Source of the DNA: Bacteroidales bacterium | GTDB lineage: Bacteria; Bacteroidota; Bacteroidia; Bacteroidales; UBA10428 | DNA: 64,000 nucleotides | Direction: 5' to 3' | NCBI GenBank assembly: GCA_016926235.1 | Contig: JAFGOZ010000064.1 | Coordinates: forward strand, 7,415-71,414 | In this document: positions 6,681-13,257 of the stretch, piece by piece | How positions within the stretch are numbered: the first letter of the stretch is position 1 | Layout of the letters: each line of letters begins with the position of its first letter | Notes under the pieces: model-generated | Database searches by the model: none | What the model was told of the DNA's origin: nothing | What the model saw: only the letters and a program-made list of their open reading frames with translations | Made by a program: the position numbers and the translations under genes

Positions 6681-7982
6681 CTATTGCTCTTTTATATGAT
6701 TTGTCTTCTTTGATGTGGCCCCCATAAGCTTTTCAAATTGCTTAATAATGTCCTCAGGTACAACATTATTTTCATGCATTGCCTGGAAAATAGAAAGTTG
6801 CATGGATAGTACAAATTCTTTTATTTCCTCTTTTGTATGGTTGCGTGTTATGGTTACCCTAATACCCGTATTATTTACCGGCATTGCAGGGTGCATCGCC
6901 AGACTTGGATAAAATCCTTTATCAACAATGAGTTTTAAACTCCGTATGCCGACCTCAGGTTTTCCTACTCCAAAGAAGAAAATCGGAGAGTTGGTTTTAT
7001 CGATCCTTAGGACCTTAAGCAGATCATATTTTTGAAGTTCTGAAATAAAAAGATCTACTTTTGAACGCAATTCCTGTTGCAGTGATTTTATTTCTTCAGA
7101 AATATGGATTTTTGCACTGGCAATAGAGGCTCCAAGAACTGCTGGCATATTAGGAGTTGAAAAAATCAATGTACTGCCGAGCTTTCTGAATATCCGCTTG
7201 GTTTCTTTATCAGGACATACAAGAACACCGCCAAAGCTGCCAAATCCTTTACCAAGAGAAGCTGCCATGATCATCTGTGGATGGAAATCGATTTTATCCA
7301 ACACGTAGCCACTGCCATTCTTTCCACACCATCCAATTCCATGTGCATCATCAAGATATACCCTGAACCGGGGATATTTATTCATTAAAAGATATAGTTC
7401 TTTTGCTTCCACTGCATCTCCCATCATTGAATAAATCCCGTCTCCTAAAAACCATACATTTTCATGTTTTTCCTGTAGTTGTATGATTCGTTCTTCCAAT
7501 AGATCCATCCGGTTATGCCTTAGGGGTTCGGCATACGTTCCTCCCCCTTTACAGATCATAAAGGCATTTCGTACACTATTATGTACCTGGTGGTCAAATA
7601 TTATTGCATCATTTTTGTTGATTAAAATAGGTAATGCTGCAATATGTGCCAGGCTTGTAGATGTAGCGTGGATACAAGGTTTGCCAAACATTTGTTCAAG
7701 CAAAAGTTCAAGATCATCCAGGATCTTAAGTTTATAGTATGATCTGGAGGTCGGGAAGGCTGTGCCATAGCGTGTTACCATTTCAATGGCTTCCTTTTTT
7801 AACCGTTCATCAAGATCTAATCCGAGGTAGGAACATGAGGCAAAAGAGATTAATTTCTGGTCGTTGAACCGGATTGTACGACCTTTAAGAGTATGGTCAT
7901 CAATGTTGCGATATACTAACGCCTGATTTTCAACAATATCAGTATACTTTAGCACATCATTGAGGTTGTAGGAATTGTCCAT
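6681..7982 (-). CDS. alpha-oxoamine synthase family PLP enzyme
   Basis: 433 residues from the ATG at 7982 (MDNSYNLNDVLKYTDIVENQ); an in-frame ATG at 8036 adds a poor 18-residue leader. Fold-type I aminotransferase of the BioF/KBL/SPT/HemA group: DAIIFDHQVHNSV, FLGDGIYSMMGDAV, YLDDAHGIGWCGKNGSG (PLP-binding Asp and His), and AASLGKGFGSFGG with the Schiff-base Lys. The sequence TSRSYYKLKILDDLELLLEQ replaces the GSGGSR-type substrate loop of BioF and serine palmitoyltransferase, so the acyl-CoA and amino acid are uncertain. It is 30-50 residues longer than BioF or SPT, mainly at the C-terminus. Followed by a terminator and an SDR gene. Confidence 0.8.
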   Translation of the reverse strand: MDNSYNLNDVLKYTDIVENQALVYRNIDDHTLKGRTIRFNDQKLISFASCSYLGLDLDERLKKEAIEMVTRYGTAFPTSRSYYKLKILDDLELLLEQMFGKPCIHATSTSLAHIAALPILINKNDAIIFDHQVHNSVRNAFMICKGGGTYAEPLRHNRMDLLEERIIQLQEKHENVWFLGDGIYSMMGDAVEAKELYLLMNKYPRFRVYLDDAHGIGWCGKNGSGYVLDKIDFHPQMIMAASLGKGFGSFGGVLVCPDKETKRIFRKLGSTLIFSTPNMPAVLGASIASAKIHISEEIKSLQQELRSKVDLFISELQKYDLLKVLRIDKTNSPIFFFGVGKPEVGIRSLKLIVDKGFYPSLAMHPAMPVNNTGIRVTITRNHTKEEIKEFVLSMQLSIFQAMHENNVVPEDIIKQFEKLMGATSKKTNHIKEQ

Positions 7983-8193
7983 AATGTTTTGTTTTTGAAT
8001 TAAGTAACTTATGAATGAATTTGAGCAGTTATACAATAATATACAAGTACTTCTCTATTGAATACAATAATAAAAACTTAGGAAAAAGCAATTACTATCC
8101 CCGCTGTGCAATTTAAACCAGTAACGATTGAAATGTAATTACGTTAGCTAGTCTGATTACCAGTATTGGGTATAGCTTTATGTATAGAAATGC

Positions 8194-8547
8194 TTAAGTA
8201 ACCAGGTACTCCTTGGCAGTTATCTCGTTTTCAAAAACTTTCACATGCTGTCCGGTAAAGGAAGCATAACCATTAATTAATATTTTCTTTAACCCGGTTA
8301 TCCCCAATACAGCAGCCTTATCTGTTTTATCCTTTGTTGCTTTTCCTAATTCTGTGACTTTGTTCATAAAGTTATTCGAAACCACAGAATCCCGGTAATC
8401 ATTTAGGGATAAAATCTTAAAATTGGATTTGGCATAAAAATCGGCTTCAGTTCTTAAGTTTTGAAGCATAGCATCTTCCGTTTTTAGCCCTCGGTAATCA
8501 GCGTAAAGAATTTTACGCCCTTTGTAGTCAATCCATGAAACTGGCAT
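8194..8547 (-). CDS. SpoIIAA-like (STAS/CRAL-TRIO fold) protein, paralogue 1
   Basis: 117 residues, no signal peptide. The opening MPVSWIDYKGRKILYADYRG, central SNNFMNKVTELGKATKD and KKILINGYASFTG match the SpoIIAA-like group. A paralogue at 20989-21351 shares the same layout (I-x-HKGKEIFFIDYDG, TSNFMNEAKKVARET, RKILLQAYN), with F-N-E/D-x-A-K-Y like ending. Unusually for this genome a good Shine-Dalgarno AGGAGGA (8555-8561) sits 7 bases before the ATG, supporting this start. Function unknown; in other bacteria members are often annotated STAS/SEC14-like. Confidence 0.7.
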   Translation of the reverse strand: MPVSWIDYKGRKILYADYRGLKTEDAMLQNLRTEADFYAKSNFKILSLNDYRDSVVSNNFMNKVTELGKATKDKTDKAAVLGITGLKKILINGYASFTGQHVKVFENEITAKEYLVT

Positions 8548-8775
8548 AACTTTGTCCTCCTATATTAATGTGTGTGTGTAAATATTATGTTTTAAATATA
8601 GTAATGAATTTCGAAAATATGAAGTATTAAAACGTTTGAAGTGGTGATATATCTCATTATTCATGATGATGTTTTGCCAATACATAATCAATATACTATT
8701 ATTATTGCCATTAGGATTAATTTGCATTAAGGAATAATAAAAGATGTTTTATGGAGTGAGTTTGTGAGATAATAA

Positions 8776-8827
8776 AAATCAGAGTGGAGTGATCACTCGT
8801 ACCTAGCTCTCACTCTCATTCTGATTT
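8776..8827 (-). terminator. terminator downstream of tRNA-Pro
   Basis: On the minus strand AAATCAG (8821-8827) pairs with CTGATTT (8776-8782), followed by a T-tract; the interior contains further complementarity (GAGTGATCACTC). It starts 4 bases after the tRNA 3' end. Confidence 0.6.
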
Positions 8828-8830
8828 AAA

Positions 8831-8903
8831 TCGGGGTAGGGCGACTCGAACGCCCGACCTCTACGTCCCGAACGTAGCGCGCTACCAACTGCGCTATACC
8901 CCG
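8831..8903 (-). tRNA. tRNA-Pro (anticodon CGG)
   Basis: 73 nt that fold as a cloverleaf: acceptor CGGGGTA / TACCCCG with discriminator A at 8831, D arm GCGC-AGTTGGTA-GCGC, anticodon arm CTACG-TTCGGGA-CGTAG (anticodon CGG), variable AGGTC, T arm GGGCG-TTCGAGT-CGCCC. CCA is not encoded. Reads codon CCG. Three partial copies follow on the 5' side. Confidence 0.95.
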
Positions 8904-8920
8904 TAATTATAATTCAAATA

Positions 8921-9123
8921 ACCTCTGCGTCCCGAATCCCGATTGCATCGGGACTACCAACAACGCTACTCCGGTATAAGTATAATTGTTATTTCAATGA
9001 CCTCTGCGTCCCGAATCCCGATTGCATCGGGACTACCAACTGCGCTATACTGCGGTATAAGTATAATTGTTATTTCAATGACCTCTGTGTCGTGAATCCC
9101 GATTGCATCGGGACTACCAACTA
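8921..9123 (-). repeat. three tandem tRNA-Pro-derived repeat units
   Basis: Units begin at 8921 (79 bp), 9000 (81 bp) and 9081 (truncated at about 9123). Each contains ACCTCTGCGTCCCGAA and CTACCAACTGCGCTATA-like stretches identical or nearly identical to the variable/anticodon and D-arm parts of the adjacent tRNA-Pro, but the anticodon stem is replaced by a hairpin CCCGAT-TGC-ATCGGG, and the T arm is replaced by an AT-rich linker GTATAATTGTTATTTCAATG. They cannot make functional tRNA. The last unit overlaps the TAG stop codon of the heptose kinase gene. Confidence 0.85.
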
Positions 9124-10116
9124 TTTACCTATATTTAGTTTAATGCATTCTTCTAGTAGCAGATCCTTATCAATCGGCACTACGCCCACTTTTTCACAGA
9201 CCAATCCTCCGGCTACATTTGATATCATAGCTGTTGTTTCAGCATTCAGGCCGGCAGCCATACATACTCCGGCAACACTTATCACGGTGTCCCCTGCTCC
9301 TGAAACATCAGCAATATCCCTTATTTCTGCAGGAAATGTTTTATATCCGTCTTTACTGCTTATGAATACACCTTTTTCAGATAATGTAATAAGAATATTT
9401 TGGATATTCTTTTCTGCGTGTAATTTTTGAGCATTTTTGAAAAGCACATCCACATCATTTTTGCTGATGTCTAATCCAAGTCCCTCGATAAACTCTTTAA
9501 AGTTTGGTTTAAACAATGTGGTGTTACTATATGCAAAAAAGTTCTTTTTCTTAGGGTCAACCAGGACAGGAATGTAATAGCTTTGAGCAAGTTTTACAAC
9601 ATTTTCAATGATATGGGTTGTTAGCACGCCTTTGTTATAATCCTGAAATATGACTGCGTCTATCTTGGTATTTTTCATGGATCCTTCAATGCGTTGCAGA
9701 AGCTCGGTTTCGAGCCCGCAAGCAATGTCATTAGTTGTCTCCTGATCTACCCTTAGTAATTGCTGATCGTTACTTATTATCCTGGTTTTACTTGTGGTAG
9801 TCCTTGAAACATCCCGGAAGATTCCTTCTGTAGAAAGTCCATTTTCTTTCATGAGGTCCATGTAAATTTCACCCTTCTCATCATATCCGATAATTGAACA
9901 AATAATGGGTGTTGCACCTAAGGCAAGCACATTTAAACCTACATTGGCAGCTCCACCCAGCCGGTTTTCCCTTTTTGTACAAGAAACAATGGGTACAGGG
10001 GCTTCGGGAGATATACGGTTTACATTGCCCCACAGGTAGGCATCAACCATAACATCCCCAATAATAAGTATCTTCAGCTTATTGAAGGAGTCAAATATTT
10101 GTGATAGTTTTTTCAA
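9121..10116 (-). CDS. D-glycero-D-manno-heptose-7-phosphate kinase (PfkB family)
   Basis: 331 residues equal to the kinase half (domain I) of RfaE/HldE, which phosphorylates heptose-7-phosphate at C1 for ADP-heptose and LPS-core synthesis. Motifs: ILIIGDVMVDAYLWGNVNRISPEAPVPIV at the N-terminus (substrate), GGAANVGLN at about 54-62, and the PfkB signature DVSGAGDTVISV near 268-279 with the catalytic Asp. No nucleotidyltransferase domain is fused, as is usual in Bacteroidota. A -7 box lies 20 bases upstream. The stop codon is embedded in a tRNA-derived repeat, so the native C-terminus may have been altered by repeat insertion. Confidence 0.9.
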   Translation of the reverse strand: MKKLSQIFDSFNKLKILIIGDVMVDAYLWGNVNRISPEAPVPIVSCTKRENRLGGAANVGLNVLALGATPIICSIIGYDEKGEIYMDLMKENGLSTEGIFRDVSRTTTSKTRIISNDQQLLRVDQETTNDIACGLETELLQRIEGSMKNTKIDAVIFQDYNKGVLTTHIIENVVKLAQSYYIPVLVDPKKKNFFAYSNTTLFKPNFKEFIEGLGLDISKNDVDVLFKNAQKLHAEKNIQNILITLSEKGVFISSKDGYKTFPAEIRDIADVSGAGDTVISVAGVCMAAGLNAETTAMISNVAGGLVCEKVGVVPIDKDLLLEECIKLNIGK

Positions 10117-10135
10117 TTTAAAATAAATTGGCTAG

Positions 10136-10143
10136 CAAAGATA
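10136..10143 (-). promoter_or_regulatory. -7 promoter box of the heptose kinase gene
   Basis: Minus-strand TATCTTTG, exact TAnnTTTG match, 19 bases before the ATG at 10116. Confidence 0.55.
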
Positions 10144-10163
10144 TATATTTTAGTCAAAACAAA

Positions 10164-10191
10164 AAGCCTATTTAGTTTCCCAAATAGGCTT
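10164..10191 (-). terminator. terminator after secreted paralogue A
   Basis: AAGCCTATTT (10164-10173) pairs with AAATAGGCTT (10182-10191), 10-bp stem and 8-base loop; on the minus strand it is followed by TTTTTGTTTT. Confidence 0.8.
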
Positions 10192-10228
10192 AATATCTAT
10201 TTTATATACCTGCTAACTTTTATTCTGG

Positions 10229-10639
10229 CTATTTTATATCAGTGGCAAATGAAGCTTTAGATCCGGTTTCTTCATGTGTATTAACATCCGAATCATAAAG
10301 CGTCCCCATCATTTTTTGGAACGTGTAAGCGATCCTTTCAACATCGGCTCTGCTATTGATGTTGATTTCATTACACTGATATGCCAGTAAAATAAACCTA
10401 ACTGTGGGCCAATCGTATTGAGAACACATTTCATACCATGATAAATAGTCCTCATCAACCGGGATACTGTAAAAACGATCAACCTTCTCCTTGTCAATGA
10501 TGATCTTTACGGTTCCGTCTGTGTTGTAAGTAATAATTTTAGCAGGGTTCAGGGTCTCATTTCGTGATTTTTGCGCCTCAACTGTTGCGGAACATAATAT
10601 TCCCACGGCAACTAAGCTGAAGAGTAATAGCGTTTTCAT
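10229..10639 (-). CDS. secreted protein of unknown function, paralogue A
   Basis: 136 residues with a signal peptide (MKTLLLFSLVAVGILCSATVEAQ). Mature part has no recognised domain. It is clearly homologous to the next gene upstream (10915-11334): KIITYNTDGTVKIIIDKEKVDRF versus a matching stretch there, VDEDYLSWYEMCSQYDW, and ADVERIAYTFQKMM. The conserved order AKII.Y...G.VK.I..K..(I/V)DRF.SI.VDEDY..W....S.YDW suggests a small alpha/beta domain. Possibly cotranscribed with paralogue B across a 275-base gap, and ends in a strong terminator. Confidence 0.7.
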   Translation of the reverse strand: MKTLLLFSLVAVGILCSATVEAQKSRNETLNPAKIITYNTDGTVKIIIDKEKVDRFYSIPVDEDYLSWYEMCSQYDWPTVRFILLAYQCNEININSRADVERIAYTFQKMMGTLYDSDVNTHEETGSKASFATDIK

Positions 10640-10914
10640 AGTCCATAGAGTTAAAGTTTAGTTAATTATTACACTCCTCATATCCCAGTTATTCGATTTT
10701 ACGTTATGATTTATTGTTTGTTCGGAAAGTCGGGGTGTTTATTGCTAAAACTGTTGACAAACATAGTATGCCGATGATCTGGATTACCTTCTTAAGAAGT
10801 AATGGGGAAAAAAAGAAGTTGTCTTAATAATTGACTTTAAATACTACTGATGCTTCAAAAAAAATGTCTGCGAAATTGCTTTTTGAATATCTGTTTTGAT
10901 AGGATTTTATTATC

Positions 10915-11334
10915 TTATTCAGTTTTGGACATCAGTGAGGTAGATACTTCCACAGATGAAGATGGTTGTGCCGGATTAGTATTGGCATTAAATAAAGTCT
11001 CCATTGTTTTCTGATATACATAGGCAATGCGTTCTACGTCCTTTTTACTGGTGATCTGCACTTCGTTATTATGATAGGCTGCTACAATAAACTGAATTGT
11101 GGCCCAATCGTATGTTGAATATAAATAATTCCAGGTTATATAATCTTCATCTACTTCTATGCTGTTGAAACGATCAATCATATCTTTATTAACAATCATT
11201 TTTACTTCACCTGTTTCAGTATAAGCAATAATTTTTCCAATTTCAGAAGCTTCATTATTGCTTTTTTGTGCCATTAGATTAATTGAACAAAATAATGCTG
11301 CGACTACCATCCCTGCTGCTATGCTCTTTTTCAT
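10915..11334 (-). CDS. secreted protein of unknown function, paralogue B
   Basis: 139 residues with a signal peptide (MKKSIAAGMVVAALFCSINL, then MAQ). Homologous to the gene at 10229-10639 over its full length, with conserved VDEDYITWNYLYSTYDWATI and KKDVERIAYVYQKTMETL, so the pair arose by tandem duplication. The C-terminal 20 residues are Ser/Thr-rich and not conserved. Its upstream region 11403-11461 carries three adjacent inverted repeats resembling CRP/FNR-family sites. No function can be assigned. Confidence 0.7.
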   Translation of the reverse strand: MKKSIAAGMVVAALFCSINLMAQKSNNEASEIGKIIAYTETGEVKMIVNKDMIDRFNSIEVDEDYITWNYLYSTYDWATIQFIVAAYHNNEVQITSKKDVERIAYVYQKTMETLFNANTNPAQPSSSVEVSTSLMSKTE

Positions 11335-11402
11335 ATTATTGTTGTTTTAATGATTATTCTACCCAAATATACATTATTAAAGAGGCGTTTGTTCCAAAAT
11401 TA

Positions 11403-11461
11403 TGATGAGCGTCATCCCGGGTGATATAAATCACCATTTTTTGATGATTAATATCATCAAA
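11403..11461. promoter_or_regulatory. cluster of three CRP/FNR-like inverted repeats
   Basis: GATGA-GCG-TCATC (11403-11415), GGTGAT-ATAA-ATCACC (11420-11435) and TTTGATGAT-TAAT-ATCATCAAA (11440-11461). The last two share the core [A/G]TGAT-N4-ATCA[C/T], the form of CRP/FNR-superfamily sites, and their centres are 23 bp apart, about two helix turns. They lie 70-130 bases upstream of the start at 11334 on the minus strand, an activator-like position. Regulator unknown. Confidence 0.55.
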
Positions 11462-11555
11462 TACAGTGGCTATTTTCAAAAGACCAAATTATAGAAAACT
11501 TTATTACAGAAATACTAAAGAAATTTGGCATGAGTATGTGTGAATTGCCAGATGG

Positions 11556-12326
11556 TTATTTTAGAAGAATGCCTGAAATAATTCTTCCCGTCTCACTTCC
11601 TTCTTTGCGTGCGGAGTAAAAAAGATCAGTATGTTCATAAGTACACAAATATGCTATTTCAATGTTATTTTCTCTTATTCCTGATTTCAATAACTGCTGT
11701 TTGTTTGCTTCCTGAAGATTTAAGAAAGATCTCGTGTTATCATAGGATATAATTTTATCCCAATACGGCAGGTCTTTTTTTACTATTTCAACAATTTCGG
11801 GGCCTATTTCATAACAGTGCATACATATAGAAGGGCCAATACAGGCTATGATATTTTCAGGGTTTGATTGATATGTATTTGTCATAGTATTGATCGAGAG
11901 TTCCAGTATTCTTTTAACGGTACTGCGCCATCCTGCATGTACCGCTGCAATAACTTTGAGCTTTGTATCATACAACAATATAGGAACACAATCAGCAGAT
12001 TTTACTATGATACATACTTCTTTATCGTCCGTAACAAAAGCATCCACATCCTCAATTCCTTTATTTTCCATTCCTTTATGTACCAAAAGCACGTTTTTAC
12101 TGTGAGTTTGATGGGAAATATAAACGGAATCCTTTGCAATCTCCAGATGAAAGGCGATTTTTGCAATGCTATCATAAAAATCGGGACTGGTATTTCTGAA
12201 ATTTAATGTATTTTGGTTTGCTCTTCCGAATGAATCTTTATAAGAGACAAAGTGCAGTATGTCCTTTTGTTTTGCCAATGACTTAAATTGCCAGAAAGAA
12301 AAATCATTTTTACTTGAAAGGATCAT
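11556..12326 (-). CDS. pgeF: peptidoglycan editing factor PgeF (laccase-domain, YfiH family)
   Basis: 256 residues of the COG1496/DUF152 family, formerly called polyphenol oxidase or laccase-like; the E. coli member removes wrongly inserted L-Ser from UDP-MurNAc precursors. Zinc-site motifs are visible: SHQTHSKNV (His), KSADCVPILLYD (Cys), VAAVHAGWRSTVKRIL (His), and IGPSICMHCYEIGPEIV. Length is standard. A TAnnTTTG box precedes it. Transcribed alone. Confidence 0.9.
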   Translation of the reverse strand: MILSSKNDFSFWQFKSLAKQKDILHFVSYKDSFGRANQNTLNFRNTSPDFYDSIAKIAFHLEIAKDSVYISHQTHSKNVLLVHKGMENKGIEDVDAFVTDDKEVCIIVKSADCVPILLYDTKLKVIAAVHAGWRSTVKRILELSINTMTNTYQSNPENIIACIGPSICMHCYEIGPEIVEIVKKDLPYWDKIISYDNTRSFLNLQEANKQQLLKSGIRENNIEIAYLCTYEHTDLFYSARKEGSETGRIISGILLK

Positions 12327-12355
12327 GGAATAGGATTATTTGTTCTATCTGGTTA

Positions 12356-12363
12356 CAAATATA
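12356..12363 (-). promoter_or_regulatory. -7 promoter box of pgeF
   Basis: Minus-strand TATATTTG, exact TAnnTTTG match, 29 bases before the ATG at 12326. Confidence 0.5.
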
Positions 12364-12435
12364 TAAATTGTCAATCATTGATTATTTTACCAGAGAATAA
12401 CAACACATTACAAAACATACTACCTAACCCGGTTA

Positions 12436-13257
12436 TTAGTAGAGTGTAAACTGTACTCCGGCTGCAGCCTGATTTAACCATATAGCCTGGTAATATTCAC
12501 TTCCCATATAGTTTGCAAAAACATAGAGATGAGATCGTTTCCATTTTGCTACCTTATAATATACGCCGGCATTTACCTCATTCCTGACTATGGTTTTTGT
12601 TTTGTAATCCGGAGTTATTCTGTATTCCAGGTTGAATTTTAAGGATTCGTTAGGGTAAATGTCAAGGATGGCAGTATGTTCATTAAAAACGATGTTGCTG
12701 TTAGGCTCATATAAAATACCGGTACCGATGCGAAAATTTGTCTCATCAAGTATTACAAGGTTAAACATTAATATTTGCCAGTCAAGGGTTGTATACGTGC
12801 TTATTTCATTAATATCTCCTTCATAGTTTGTATAGAGACGCAGGTCAGTACTATAGATTGCGGCATTATATCGAAAGCGGGGGACCGTTATTCCATTATC
12901 AGGGAATGAAATGCCAGCCATGCCAATAAAATCAGCACTTCCAATTCGCGGCTTTTCTTCTTTTTGATCCCAGAGATCAGCACTGATATCAGATACTATA
13001 TCGCTGATAATATCTGAAATAATGCTTGTGCAGCAATCGGTTATCAGATCTGAAAAACAATTGTCTGTTTCATCACCGTCACCATCATCATAATAACCAT
13101 AGTCCGGATTTGAATCATTATGGTTTTTATTTCTTGCTTCCTTATTTTTATCCGACCGGTCTTTTATTTCGTCGACTTGTGCAATAACTGTTAGTTGTGA
13201 GAGTGTTGCTAATGCAACAATAACACAAGATTGTTTAATGAAGGCGTAAAAACGCAT
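12436..13257 (-). CDS. secreted/outer-membrane-type protein coupled to the sensor gene
   Basis: 273 residues, signal peptide ending near TVIAQ. An acidic, low-complexity stretch (about residues 28-65, rich in Asp/Asn/Lys/Tyr) is followed by CFSDLITDCCTSIISDIISD, an unusual Cys/Ile/Ser/Asp repeat, and then a C-terminal part of alternating hydrophobic strands ending in VQFTLY with a terminal aromatic, typical of a small outer-membrane beta-barrel. The ATG overlaps the stop of the upstream sensor gene by one base (TAATG), so translation is coupled to it. Function unknown; it may report on or be monitored by the sensor. Confidence 0.65.
   Translation of the reverse strand: MRFYAFIKQSCVIVALATLSQLTVIAQVDEIKDRSDKNKEARNKNHNDSNPDYGYYDDGDGDETDNCFSDLITDCCTSIISDIISDIVSDISADLWDQKEEKPRIGSADFIGMAGISFPDNGITVPRFRYNAAIYSTDLRLYTNYEGDINEISTYTTLDWQILMFNLVILDETNFRIGTGILYEPNSNIVFNEHTAILDIYPNESLKFNLEYRITPDYKTKTIVRNEVNAGVYYKVAKWKRSHLYVFANYMGSEYYQAIWLNQAAAGVQFTLY

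Noticed and set aside
6681..7982. Assigning the alpha-oxoamine synthase as serine palmitoyltransferase
   Set aside because: Substrate-loop sequence and length differ from Bacteroides SPT as recalled; the family label is safer.
8921..9123. Tandem repeats as a CRISPR array
   Set aside because: Period is 79-81 bp with no unique spacers, and the units are tRNA-derived. No cas gene is nearby.
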